DNA from: Gemmatimonadota bacterium
GTDB taxonomy: Bacteria > Gemmatimonadota > Gemmatimonadetes > Gemmatimonadales > Gemmatimonadaceae
DNA: 64,000 nucleotides
Direction: 5' to 3'
NCBI GenBank assembly: GCA_028287305.1
Contig: JAQBPX010000028.1
Location: forward strand, 62,001 to 126,000
Position numbers and translations under genes: made by a program
Notes under the pieces: generated by a model
Told to the model about the DNA's origin: nothing
The model's database searches: none
The model's input: only the letters and a program-made list of their open reading frames with translations
Shown: positions 19,592-29,487 of the stretch, one piece after another
Numbering within the stretch: the stretch's first letter is position 1
Layout of the letters: each line of letters begins with the position of its first letter

Positions 19592-21538
19592 TCCCGGCGC
19601 CAGGGCCTCGGCCTTCATGCGCCCGTCGGCGTCCAGCTGGCGGAACCAGAGGGTGAACACCGCGCCCTCGCCTTCGTCCGACTCGGCGGTGAGGCTCCAG
19701 CCGAGATACTCCGAGAGCGAGCGGGAGATGGCGAGCCCCAGGCCGGTGCCGCCGAACCGGTGCTGCACCGAGGAGTCACCCTGCTCGAAGGGCTCGAAGA
19801 TCACGCCGAGGCGCGCGCGAGGAATGCCGATGCCGGTGTCGCGCACCTCGATGGCCACGGGCGTGCGATCCTCGTGGATCACGCGAATGGCCACGCTGCC
19901 CGCCCGCGTGAACTTGAAGGCGTTGCCCAGGAGGTTGATGAGCACCTGGCGGAGCTTCGACGGATCGGTGGAGACCGGGTCGAGCCCCGCGGGGAAGTCG
20001 TGGTCCACGCGCACCCCGGGATGCACCTGCGTCTCGAGCTCGGAGAGCACGTCACCCGCCAGCGTGCCGATGTCCACGAGCTGGATCTCGAGGCTGGTGC
20101 GGCCCGCCTCGATCTTGGAGAGGTCGAGGATGTCGTTGATCAGCGTGAGAAGGTGCTGCCCGTTGCGATGAATGCGCTCAGTCCAGTCGAGCTCCATCGC
20201 AGGCAGCGCCTGGGAGCGGTTCTTCAGCAGCTGGTACGAGAACCCGATGATGCTGTTGAGCGGAGTGCGCAGCTCGTGGCTCATGCGGCTGAGGAAGACA
20301 CTCTTGGCGCGGCTGGCCTGCTCCGCGGAGTAGAGCGCCTCGCGCAGCGCGCCCTCGGTCCTCTTCTGCTGCGTGATGTCGATGACGCTGCCCAGGTAGC
20401 CCACCATGGAGCCATCGGGGCCGCGCACGGGATCGGCCGCGCCGATCACCCACACCGTCTGGCCACTGGTGGTGCGCATGCGGTACTCGAGGCGAAAGCC
20501 GCGCTCCTCGCGCATCGAGCGCACCCACTCGGCGCGCATGGCGGTCACGTCGTCCGGGTGGATCAGCGAGACCCATCCCTCGCCGGCAGCCAGGCCCGGC
20601 GTGGACTCGGTGAGCTGGCAAAAGCGATCGTTCACGAAGATGCAGCGGCCCTCGGTGTCCGTCTCGAAGATGCCGACCGGTGCCTGGATGGCGAGCGCCG
20701 CGAAGCGTTCCTCGCTCGAGCGCAGTGCTTCCTCCGTCGCCTTGCGACGCGTGATGTCGGTGTGCGTGCCGACCATGCGCAGCGCGCGCCCCTGCTCGTC
20801 GCGCGAGACTACCTTGCCGCGGTCGAGCACCCAGATCCAGCCACCCCAGCGCGTGCGGATCCGGTGCTCGGACTCATAGGTGGGCGTGACGCCATGAAGG
20901 TGGCGGTCCACCGCGGCCGACACGCGAATCACGTCGTCGGGGTGCACGCGTGAGAAGGACGAGGGAAGGTCCTGCTGGATGTCGCCGGGCGAGAACCCCA
21001 CCATGCGAAAGTACTGCGGGCTGTAGTAGACCTCGTCCGTGGAGATGCTCCAGTCCCACAGGCCGTCGGCGGTGGCCTCGAGCGCGTATGCCAGCCGTGC
21101 CTCGCTCTGGCGCAGCGCGGCTTCCGCCTCGCGCTGGGCGGTGATGTCGCGGATGGTGGAGATGACGCCAGATGGAAGGCTGTCGGGCGCCGCGCCACGC
21201 GCGCGAATGGGCCGGCTGTCCACCACCACCCAGGATATTCGCGGTGACTCGCGATCGCGCTGGAACCCGATGATGTGGCCCGCCTGGGCCTCGCCCGTCT
21301 GCAGCGCGACGATCGCGGGGTGGCTCTCTCGGCTGGCGCGCTGGCCGTCCGCGTTCAGGGAGCGCCAGGGGATGTCGAGGAAGCGCAGCCCCACCACGTC
21401 GCGCGCGCGAATGCCCATGATCTGCTCGGCGCCGGGATTGACGGCGATGATCACGCCGTCGGCGTCGAGCACCGTGACACCCGCCGGGATCACCGAGAGG
21501 ATGTCGGCGGCGAGGAGCTTGAGGACCTCGATGGTCAC
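19589..21538 (-). CDS. Soluble PAS-domain sensor histidine kinase
   Basis: A 649-residue cytoplasmic sensor kinase with no membrane segment. Three PAS/PAC modules lie in order (about 10-130, 140-265, 270-395), the second and third with the PAS_3 signature IHPDD / VHPDD. The HisKA box SRMSHELRTPLNS carries phospho-acceptor His421, followed by an HATPase domain with DTGIGIP and GGTGLGLAIS. No receiver domain or response regulator is adjacent. The GTG start forms a 4-bp GTGA overlap with the DNA glycosylase stop, which fixes it; the upstream in-frame sequence is glycosylase antisense. The signal is unknown. Confidence 0.9.
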   Translation of the reverse strand: MTIEVLKLLAADILSVIPAGVTVLDADGVIIAVNPGAEQIMGIRARDVVGLRFLDIPWRSLNADGQRASRESHPAIVALQTGEAQAGHIIGFQRDRESPRISWVVVDSRPIRARGAAPDSLPSGVISTIRDITAQREAEAALRQSEARLAYALEATADGLWDWSISTDEVYYSPQYFRMVGFSPGDIQQDLPSSFSRVHPDDVIRVSAAVDRHLHGVTPTYESEHRIRTRWGGWIWVLDRGKVVSRDEQGRALRMVGTHTDITRRKATEEALRSSEERFAALAIQAPVGIFETDTEGRCIFVNDRFCQLTESTPGLAAGEGWVSLIHPDDVTAMRAEWVRSMREERGFRLEYRMRTTSGQTVWVIGAADPVRGPDGSMVGYLGSVIDITQQKRTEGALREALYSAEQASRAKSVFLSRMSHELRTPLNSIIGFSYQLLKNRSQALPAMELDWTERIHRNGQHLLTLINDILDLSKIEAGRTSLEIQLVDIGTLAGDVLSELETQVHPGVRVDHDFPAGLDPVSTDPSKLRQVLINLLGNAFKFTRAGSVAIRVIHEDRTPVAIEVRDTGIGIPRARLGVIFEPFEQGDSSVQHRFGGTGLGLAISRSLSEYLGWSLTAESDEGEGAVFTLWFRQLDADGRMKAEALAPG

Positions 21539-22191
21539 GGCACGCCGCCGGCGACGTCCAGCGAGCGCCAGAGGTACCAGCTCGCGAGGGTGCGATAGGG
21601 AGCCCAGCGCGCGCCGAGCTTCTCGACCTGCCTGGGCAGCGGGCGTTTCTTCATCTTGTACGCGCGCTGCACGCCGTTCTGGATCCCGAGGTCCAGGATC
21701 GGCAGCACGTCGAGGCGCCCGAGGCGGAACATGAGGAACATCTGCACGGTCCACGTGCCGATGCCCTTCACCCTGGTGAGCTCCTCGATGATCGCCTCGT
21801 TCGACAGGCGGCCGAGCGAGGCGAGCGGGATCTCGTCGCTGTTCGCGCGAATGGAGAGGTCGCGGAGGTAGCCGAGCTTCTGTCGTGACAGTCCCACGGA
21901 CCGGAGCGTCTCGTCGTCCAGCTCGAGCAGCGCGCTCGCGCGCGGGGCGTTGCGTGGAAAGAGCGCCTGGAAGCGGCCGTGGATCGTGGCCGCCGCCTTG
22001 GTGGAGAGCTGCTGCGAGATGATCGAGCGCGCGAGCGCCTCGAAGTGCGTGCCCCTGGCGCGCGGCTCGAATTCGCACGGCCCCACCGCCGCGATCACTT
22101 CCGCGAGGATGGGGTCGACGCGGCGGAGGTGTGCGACCCCGTCCGCGTGCGGGGCGCGCCGGCTAGTGGCGCGCGTAGGTGCGGGAGCCAC
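21535..22191 (-). CDS. DNA-3-methyladenine glycosylase (HhH-GPD, AlkA-like)
   Basis: A 218-residue base-excision repair enzyme of the HhH-GPD superfamily that removes alkylated bases. The helix-hairpin-helix is TRVKGIGTWTVQ (about 139-150), and Asp167 in VLPILDLGIQNG is the catalytic residue by family alignment. IISQQLSTKAA (58-68) is the usual N-terminal signature. No iron-sulfur cluster cysteines are present, as expected for the AlkA type. The GTG start at 22191 overlaps the DUF411 gene by 29 bp; the first 20 residues are Arg/Ala-rich and the true start may be a little later. Confidence 0.88.
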   Translation of the reverse strand: MAPAPTRATSRRAPHADGVAHLRRVDPILAEVIAAVGPCEFEPRARGTHFEALARSIISQQLSTKAAATIHGRFQALFPRNAPRASALLELDDETLRSVGLSRQKLGYLRDLSIRANSDEIPLASLGRLSNEAIIEELTRVKGIGTWTVQMFLMFRLGRLDVLPILDLGIQNGVQRAYKMKKRPLPRQVEKLGARWAPYRTLASWYLWRSLDVAGGVP

Positions 22192-22642
22192 CCGACCGAT
22201 CGAAGCTGAGCACGTCGTAGTGCTGCGGCGCGCCGCCTTCCATCCCCGGCGACCCGGTGACCATTCCCGGCACGGCGAGGCCCGCGACCTTCGGATGCTC
22301 GCGCAGCAGCCGCTTGACGTCGTCGGCGGGCACGTGGCCCTCGATCACGTAGCCATCCACGAATGCGGTGTGACACGAGGCGAGGTTGCCGGCCACGTGC
22401 GCGGTGCGCTTCACGCCCTGCATCCCTTCAGCCGTGGTGTCCTTCACCACCACCGTGAAGCCGTGCTTGCGGAGGTGTTCCACCCACGACTTGCAGCAGC
22501 CGCAGTTGGGATCCTTGTAGACCGTGATGGTCGGCGATGTCGCGTGCTCGTGCGCATCGGCGGCCACCGGAGCGGCCAGCAGTGCCGTGAATGCGCCGAG
22601 CAATGCCAGGCGAAGGGGCGAGCGAAGGCGGGAAGGACGCAT
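22163..22642 (-). CDS. Exported DUF411 protein (putative metal-binding)
   Basis: A 159-residue protein of the DUF411 family, often encoded in copper-resistance loci. A signal peptide precedes the thioredoxin-like start ITVYKDPNCGCCKSW with Cys47, Cys49 and Cys50; a further Cys-His pair (LASCHTAF) and the typical ending GLAVPGMVTGSPGME follow. Periplasmic copper binding is the usual inference, but no copper exporter is adjacent here. It starts the glycosylase-kinase unit; TATCTT stands five bases before the ATG. Confidence 0.9.
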   Translation of the reverse strand: MRPSRLRSPLRLALLGAFTALLAAPVAADAHEHATSPTITVYKDPNCGCCKSWVEHLRKHGFTVVVKDTTAEGMQGVKRTAHVAGNLASCHTAFVDGYVIEGHVPADDVKRLLREHPKVAGLAVPGMVTGSPGMEGGAPQHYDVLSFDRSGGSRTYARH

Positions 22643-22647
22643 GGCGG

Positions 22648-22653
22648 AAGATA
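22648..22653 (-). promoter_or_regulatory. -10 box before DUF411 gene
   Basis: TATCTT, five bases (CCGCC), then ATG at 22642. There is no Shine-Dalgarno; a leaderless mRNA is likely. Confidence 0.5.
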
Positions 22654-22657
22654 ATGC

Positions 22658-23068
22658 TCAGCTGCGGTGGCAGGGGACGCGAATTCCCCGCACCGTGGCG
22701 GTGGGCGTCGCATTCCGGAGGTCCGCGACGAACGCGCGCGCGACGCCGACGAGCGTGTCCCCCTGATGGGAGCGATCGAACTCGACGCTCACTCCGTACG
22801 GCCACCATGCCGGATAGAGCATGAGCAGCGAGTCGCCGCCCACGGTGGGCAGGCGTCCCGCATCCTCGCGGGGCTGTCCGGCGGGGCGCTCGCCGCTGGG
22901 GGCCGCGGCATGGCCGGCCGCCGCGGCGTCGAGCTTCGGCGTCCACGTGCCGAAGGTGAAGGTGAAGCACTCGCTCGGGCGCGGATCGGGCTGCTGTGCC
23001 GCAACGGGCGCGACACGCGACGCGATGGCAACCGTCGCGATCGTCAGGAGTCGAAGGGCACGCCGCAT
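22658..23068 (-). CDS. Exported hypothetical protein
   Basis: A 136-residue protein with a signal peptide (MRRALRLLTIATVAIASRVAPVAAQQ). The mature part has two cysteines (SECFTF near its start and VPCHRS at the end) that may form a disulfide, and an Ala/Pro/Gly-rich linker in the middle. I do not recognise a family. Its own promoter-like TATCAT lies five bases upstream of the ATG. Confidence 0.65.
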   Translation of the reverse strand: MRRALRLLTIATVAIASRVAPVAAQQPDPRPSECFTFTFGTWTPKLDAAAAGHAAAPSGERPAGQPREDAGRLPTVGGDSLLMLYPAWWPYGVSVEFDRSHQGDTLVGVARAFVADLRNATPTATVRGIRVPCHRS

Positions 23069-23073
23069 CCCGG

Positions 23074-23079
23074 ATGATA
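23074..23079 (-). promoter_or_regulatory. -10 box before exported hypothetical protein
   Basis: TATCAT, five bases (CCGGG), then the ATG at 23068. Confidence 0.5.
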
Positions 23080-23091
23080 CCCCGGTTCGCG

Positions 23092-23616
23092 CTACACGTT
23101 CTCCGGCCGCCGCGCGACCACGCCGCTGAAGCGCGCCCGCAGCGCCGCGATGTCGGGCTCGCTATCGCCCGTGGGGATGAACGGGGGCATCAGCTGCACC
23201 GAGCGCGTGCGATAGTCGAGCGCCACCGGCACGATCGGCACGCGCGCGCCCACCGCGATGTGCCAGAAGCCGCTCTTCCACCGCAGCACCTTCCGGCGCG
23301 TGCCCTCGGGCGAGAGCGCCAGGACCATGCTGTCGCGGTTGCGGAATTCGTCGACGATCTGCGAGACCACGTCATGCGAGCTCGCGCGGTCCACCGGGAT
23401 GCCACCGTGCCGCTTCCAGATTGCGCCCCAGGGTCCGCTGAAGATCGTGTGCTTTCCCAGCCAGTGCACTTCCACGCCGATCGCGAGCAGCGCACTGAAT
23501 CCGACCACGAAGTCCCAGTTCGAGGTGTGCGGCGCGACGATGGCCACCAGCTTGGCGCTGTCGGGAAACGTGCCCTCGAACCGCCACCCCATGATGCGCA
23601 TGATGGTGCGCCCCAC
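23092..23616 (-). CDS. PlsC-like lysophospholipid acyltransferase
   Basis: A roughly 175-residue 1-acyl-glycerol-3-phosphate acyltransferase-like protein. Motif I is HTSNWDF, motif II IPVDRAS, motif III ALSPEGTR and motif IV VPIVPVALDY, so the active site is complete. It likely acylates a lysophospholipid at the inner membrane. No ATG or GTG lies at the place where the family usually begins; the GTG at 23616 (GRTIMRIMGWRFEG) is the longest plausible one, and the conserved-looking sequence just upstream (PKRRAPIARAV) may be translated from a non-standard start. Divergent from the acyl-CoA ligase gene. Confidence 0.82.
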   Translation of the reverse strand: MGRTIMRIMGWRFEGTFPDSAKLVAIVAPHTSNWDFVVGFSALLAIGVEVHWLGKHTIFSGPWGAIWKRHGGIPVDRASSHDVVSQIVDEFRNRDSMVLALSPEGTRRKVLRWKSGFWHIAVGARVPIVPVALDYRTRSVQLMPPFIPTGDSEPDIAALRARFSGVVARRPENV

Positions 23617-23807
23617 GGCGCGCGCGATGGGTGCGCGCCGTTTCGGGAGCCTGGGACCGAGGACCGGCTGGAGTGTGCGCAGGCGCGGGGACGTGGCGAG
23701 TGGGAGGGAACAGCGACCGCAAGGTAGGCCGTCATTGCGAGCGCGGCAAACGCGCCGTAGCGTTGGCGTCGTCACTCCCTCCGCCCCACTCCCCGCAGCG
23801 CCCCCCA

Positions 23808-25571
23808 ATGCAGACCATTCCGCAGGCATTCCTTGCCACCGCGCAGGCGTACGCCCCCAGTGCCGCGCTGAAGGTGAAGCGCCAGGGTGCGTGGCAGGTG
23901 ACCACGTGGGCCGAGTACGGTGGCGAAGTGCGCCGCGCCGCGCGTGCACTCATCGCGCTCGGCGTGGACGCCGGCGCCGGCGTGACCATCATCGGCTTCA
24001 ATCGCCCTGAATGGTTCGTGGCCAACATGGCCGCGATCTGCGTGGGTGCGCTTCCGGCGGGGATCTACACGACCAGCAGCCCCGAGCAGTGCCAGTACAT
24101 CACGGCACACTGCGACGCCGCCGTCGCGTTCGTGGAGAATGCCGAGCAGCTCCGGAAATATCTCGCGATCCAGGGTGAGCTGCCGGCGCTCAAGGCGATC
24201 GTGGTGATGGAGGAGGGCGACGCGACCGGCGGTGCGCTCACGTGGTCGCAGTTCCTCGCCAAGGGAGACGCAGTGCCGCAGGCGGCGGTCGACGCGCGCA
24301 TGGCGACGCAGCAGCCGGATGACGTGTGCGCCCTGATCTACACGTCGGGCACCACCGGCGTGCCGAAGGCCGTGATGCTCAGCCACGACAACATCATCTG
24401 GACCACCGAGGTCGCCACGCGCATGGCCGGGTTCGCGGCTGGCGACGACGTGATCAGCTACCTGCCCCTGAGCCACATCGCGGAGGCGGGCGTCTCGATG
24501 TACGGGCCCATTCACCACGGACGATGCGTGTGGTTCGCGCAGAGCCAGGAGACGCTCAAGGCGGACCTGCTGGACGCACAGCCGCACGGGTTTCTCGGCG
24601 TGCCGCGCGTGTGGGAGAAGATCCAGGAGGGCATCGCCGCCGAGGGCGCGAAGAACCCGCCGCTGAAGAAGAAGATCTCCGCGTGGGCGAGGAAGATCGG
24701 GCTGGCGGGCGGGTATGCGGAGCAGGAAAAGCGCGCGAAGCCGCTGCTGTGGCCCCTGGCGAACGCGCTCGTGTTCAGGAAGGTGCGCGGCGCGCTCGGC
24801 CTCACGCGCGCGCGCATCCTGGCGACGAGCGCCGCGCCGATCTCGAAGGACACGCTCGAGTTCTTCCTGAGCCTCGGGCTGCCGATCTGCGAGATTTATG
24901 GGATGTCCGAGTGCACCGGGCCGGCCACGATGTCACAGCCGCACAAGTACCACACGGGCAAGGCGGGCTTCTGCCTGGAGGGTGCGGAGCTGAAGATCGC
25001 GGAGGACGGCGAGATCTGCATGCGCGGCCGTCACGTGTTCAAGGGCTACTTCAAGGACGCGGAAAACACGGCGCTCACGCTGGACTCCGAGGGGTGGCTG
25101 CACTCGGGTGACATCGGCACCATCGACGCCGGCGGCTTCCTGCAGGTGACGGACCGCAAGAAGGAGCTGATCATCACGGCGGGCGGGGAGAACGTGGCGC
25201 CTCAGCTGGTGGAAGGCGCGCTGAAGGGCATTCCGGTGGTGAGCCAGGCGATGGTGATCGGCGACCGCCGCCGCTACATCAGCGCGCTCGTCACCCTCGA
25301 CCCGGCGCGCGTTCCGATCGATGCGGCGACCGCCGGCAGTCCCGCGCGCACGCCAGAGGAGGCCGCGGCCTGCCCGAAGTTCAACGCGTGGCTCTTCACG
25401 CAGGTGGAGCAGGTGAACGCGAAGCTGGCGCGAGTGCAGAGCGTACGAAAGGTGAAGATCCTGCCGCACGAGCTGACGATCGAGAGCGGGGAGCTCACGC
25501 CGACCATGAAGCTCAAGCGGCGGGTGATCCTCGAGCGGTATGCGGGCGAGGTAGAGGAGCTCTACGCCTGA
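23808..25571 (+). CDS. Long-chain acyl-CoA synthetase (AMP-binding)
   Basis: A 587-residue ligase that activates fatty acids with ATP and CoA, feeding the beta-oxidation genes at 9.7-16.9 kb. The P-loop is YTSGTTGVPKAVMLSH (from residue 178), the A5 motif EIYGMSECTGPATMS, and the A8/A10 region DRKKELIITAGGENVAP ... TPTMKLKRR. It matches the FadD15/ACSBG-like bacterial long-chain group. The ATG at 23808 is used because the upstream in-frame sequence is antisense to the acyltransferase. Convergent with the FRG gene; the 89-bp gap holds an inverted repeat. Confidence 0.92.
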   Translation: MQTIPQAFLATAQAYAPSAALKVKRQGAWQVTTWAEYGGEVRRAARALIALGVDAGAGVTIIGFNRPEWFVANMAAICVGALPAGIYTTSSPEQCQYITAHCDAAVAFVENAEQLRKYLAIQGELPALKAIVVMEEGDATGGALTWSQFLAKGDAVPQAAVDARMATQQPDDVCALIYTSGTTGVPKAVMLSHDNIIWTTEVATRMAGFAAGDDVISYLPLSHIAEAGVSMYGPIHHGRCVWFAQSQETLKADLLDAQPHGFLGVPRVWEKIQEGIAAEGAKNPPLKKKISAWARKIGLAGGYAEQEKRAKPLLWPLANALVFRKVRGALGLTRARILATSAAPISKDTLEFFLSLGLPICEIYGMSECTGPATMSQPHKYHTGKAGFCLEGAELKIAEDGEICMRGRHVFKGYFKDAENTALTLDSEGWLHSGDIGTIDAGGFLQVTDRKKELIITAGGENVAPQLVEGALKGIPVVSQAMVIGDRRRYISALVTLDPARVPIDAATAGSPARTPEEAAACPKFNAWLFTQVEQVNAKLARVQSVRKVKILPHELTIESGELTPTMKLKRRVILERYAGEVEELYA

Positions 25572-25577
25572 CGGCGG

Positions 25578-25660
25578 GAGCTGGGGGGCTGAGGTTTGAG
25601 GTGTGAGGACTGCAGTGGTTGTCCCCATTCCTCAGCCCCTCACACCTCAGCTCCTGCAGT
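25578..25660. repeat. CTCAGCCCCTCA-type inverted repeat between convergent genes
   Basis: The left half (GGCTGAGGTTTGAGGTGTGAGG) and the right half (CCTCAGCCCCTCACACCTCAG) are imperfect inverted copies, each next to CTGCAG. The hairpin lies between two 3' ends and could stop transcription both ways, though no T-tract follows. Confidence 0.6.
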
Positions 25661-26458
25661 TCACGCGTAGTAGCGCAACAGGCTCGCCGCCACTCCGTCC
25701 AGGTCCGGGAACAGCCTCCGCTCGTCGAGGCCCACCAGGTCCAGCTGGTCGCGAATGTGCGGCACCTCGCGCTGCGGGATCACGTACTTGGTGAGCGCGC
25801 CCTCCAGGCCGTGATCCATCAGGAACCGGTCGAGTGACCGCGTGGTGTCGTTCGACAGCGTGAAGCAGGCCGCCTGCGCCACGATGCGGTTGTCGAGGCT
25901 GGGCGGCTCCAGCAGGCAGGCGAACGGGCGTCCTCCATCTCGGCTCTGGAACAGTTGCCACGGCGTGAAGTGCTTGTCGTCGCCCAGCAGCCGATCGAGG
26001 TCGGTGGTGAGCAGGGAGAGGCGCGGGAAGCCGAAGGTCTCATGCAGCAGCTGCCAGTCGAGGCGCCAGATGGCGCGGTCGGTCTCCACCGCGTGCGGGC
26101 GCGTGGCGAAGAAGGTCGCGACCAGCGGTGAGTACGACCAGTCGAGCAGCCGTGTGGGCACGCCGTGGTGCTGGGCCGAAATGAGGTACTCCCACTCGTT
26201 CGCGGATTCACCGCCCACGTAGGGCCGCGAGTAGCGAATGAAGTTGCGGAGGATGTGCTCCTCGAGGTCGCGCTTGGCGTGCGGGGTGGTCGCCCCGCCC
26301 AGCTTGTCGAGGCTGGTGAGCAGCGGGGAGGACGCATCGAACGCGCCGCGGTACACGCCGCTGTCGCGCCGCCGGCCGGACTTGGGGTCGGGAACGTCGG
26401 GAGTCACCAGGTCGATGAGTTCGCCGAGCGTGCCGATCGTGATCTCGTTGATCGCCAT
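25661..26458 (-). CDS. FRG domain protein
   Basis: A 265-residue protein with the FRG domain: SGVYRGAFDASSPLLTSL near the N-terminus and LISAQHHGVPTRLLDWSYSPLVATFFA (about 105-131), the most conserved block. The domain's biochemical role is not established; it occurs in phage, toxin-like and stress contexts. Here it stands alone. The ATG at 26458 is chosen over a 26710 start, whose added sequence is antisense to the sensor kinase. Divergent from the kinase with 85 bp between them. Confidence 0.85.
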   Translation of the reverse strand: MAINEITIGTLGELIDLVTPDVPDPKSGRRRDSGVYRGAFDASSPLLTSLDKLGGATTPHAKRDLEEHILRNFIRYSRPYVGGESANEWEYLISAQHHGVPTRLLDWSYSPLVATFFATRPHAVETDRAIWRLDWQLLHETFGFPRLSLLTTDLDRLLGDDKHFTPWQLFQSRDGGRPFACLLEPPSLDNRIVAQAACFTLSNDTTRSLDRFLMDHGLEGALTKYVIPQREVPHIRDQLDLVGLDERRLFPDLDGVAASLLRYYA

Positions 26459-26531
26459 TCGCTGGGGTGGGGGTGGTCGTCCCGAATGCTGCACCCGCCG
26501 TACGCAATTCGCCAGCGGCGCGGTCCCCGAA

Positions 26532-26537
26532 TAAGTT
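26532..26537 (+). promoter_or_regulatory. -10 box before sensor kinase
   Basis: TAAGTT, six bases (GGTGGC), then the ATG at 26544; no Shine-Dalgarno. Confidence 0.45.
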
Positions 26538-26543
26538 GGTGGC

Positions 26544-28493
<1,950 letters not shown>

Positions 28494-28546
28494 ACCTTCG
28501 AAATCGAGGGTAGGGGGCAGGTAAAACCCGGTCCGCTTTATGCCCG

Positions 28547-28552
28547 TATGGT
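28547..28552 (+). promoter_or_regulatory. -10 box before STAS-like gene
   Basis: TATGGT, six bases (AGGCGT), then the ATG at 28559. Confidence 0.5.
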
Positions 28553-28558
28553 AGGCGT

Positions 28559-29047
28559 ATGCCGCTCACGTATTCCGTCGACGCCGACGAGCCGCTGGTC
28601 ATCCTTCGCGCTGAGGGAGAGCTGAGCGCGAGCGACCTGCTCGCCGCGCGCGAGCAGTACAAGACCGACGACCGGTTGACGCCCGAGCACCGCGGCCTTC
28701 TCGACCTGCGCCTGGTCACGAAGTTCACCCTGCGCAGCGACGAAGTGCGGATGCTGGCGGGCTCTCGCAGCACGATCGGGAAGATCACCACCCAGACCTA
28801 CGTGGCGATCGTGGCCAGCTCTCCCGAGTCGTTCGGGCTCGCGCGCATGTACGAGCTCGCGCGCAGCGACGCCAGCGACACGATGCGCGTGTTCGACCGC
28901 TACGATGATGCGCTGTCCTGGATCCGCGCCACCTATCCTCCCGAGCTGCGCGAGCGCTTTCACCAGCGCGACGCGGGCGGCAGCGTCAGCGCGCACGAGG
29001 ACGGGCTAACCCCAGGCGCTGTCGATCGCGCGGCGGATATCCGCTAG
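28559..29047 (+). CDS. SpoIIAA/STAS-like small protein
   Basis: A 162-residue soluble protein with the pattern of SpoIIAA-like/STAS domains: a strand-rich start (LTYSVDADEPLVILRAEGELSA), LLDLRLVTKFTLRSDEV in the middle, and a helix ending in YDDALSWI. Such proteins bind partners or lipids; the site of phosphorylation in anti-anti-sigma factors is not evident. It follows a sensor kinase, but a functional link is only suggested by position. Its last 42 bp overlap the 3' end of the opposing gene. Confidence 0.6.
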   Translation: MPLTYSVDADEPLVILRAEGELSASDLLAAREQYKTDDRLTPEHRGLLDLRLVTKFTLRSDEVRMLAGSRSTIGKITTQTYVAIVASSPESFGLARMYELARSDASDTMRVFDRYDDALSWIRATYPPELRERFHQRDAGGSVSAHEDGLTPGAVDRAADIR

Positions 29048-29428
29048 CGCCTTTCCCTGGCCGGCGAGCTTGCCCACCAGCTCCCCTTCCTCGATGCATC
29101 CATTGCAGCCCGTCGCCTGGTCGCTCTCGTAGCACGCGAGCAGCGAGCGATGACCCATGGAATCGCGACAGCGGCAGGCGCAGAACACGCCATCGAAGAG
29201 CACCGGATACTGCCGCGCGAATGCATACACGCCCCGCACACGCTTGCGGTCCGGAAGCTTGGCATCAGGGAGCACGTGCTCCGCGGTGATCCCCTCGCGC
29301 GGCTCGGGGTGGTCGAACGGCTTGGGGGTGCCCGGCCTCGCGCGCGCGGCGGGGAGCATCGGTGCCACCACCAGCGCGCCGAGCGACTTCAGGAATGCGC
29401 CACGGGAAATGCGGTCTGCGTGCTGCAT
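29006..29428 (-). CDS. Exported PCYCGC-type cysteine-rich protein
   Basis: A 140-residue protein with an export signal of Tat-like layout (SRGAFLKSLGALVVAPMLPAARA, single Arg). The mature part has FDGVFCACRCRDSMGHRSLLACYES and GCNGCIEEG, which matches the PCYCGC-motif family of secreted, possibly metal-binding proteins. I use the ATG at 29428 because TAGGAT stands five bases upstream and the signal peptide begins there. It is divergent from the MFS gene and overlaps the STAS-like gene tail-to-tail by 42 bp. Confidence 0.75.
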   Translation of the reverse strand: MQHADRISRGAFLKSLGALVVAPMLPAARARPGTPKPFDHPEPREGITAEHVLPDAKLPDRKRVRGVYAFARQYPVLFDGVFCACRCRDSMGHRSLLACYESDQATGCNGCIEEGELVGKLAGQGKALADIRRAIDSAWG

Positions 29429-29433
29429 GACGA

Positions 29434-29439
29434 ATCCTA
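29434..29439 (-). promoter_or_regulatory. -10 box before cysteine-rich exported protein
   Basis: TAGGAT, five bases (TCGTC), then the ATG at 29428. Confidence 0.45.
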
Positions 29440-29474
29440 CGCGAGTGCGGGTTTCCCGGGCAATGGCCGTGCTG

Positions 29475-29480
29475 TAAGAT
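29475..29480 (+). promoter_or_regulatory. -10 box before MFS gene (decides the start)
   Basis: TAAGAT, seven bases, then the ATG at 29488. A more upstream in-frame ATG (29479) overlaps this box and would be outside a transcript starting here. Confidence 0.5.
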
Positions 29481-29487
29481 GCCCGCA

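Noticed and set aside
25661-26458. Phage defence island around the FRG gene
   Set aside because: Neighbours are a metabolic ligase and a sensor kinase; no other defence-type gene lies nearby.
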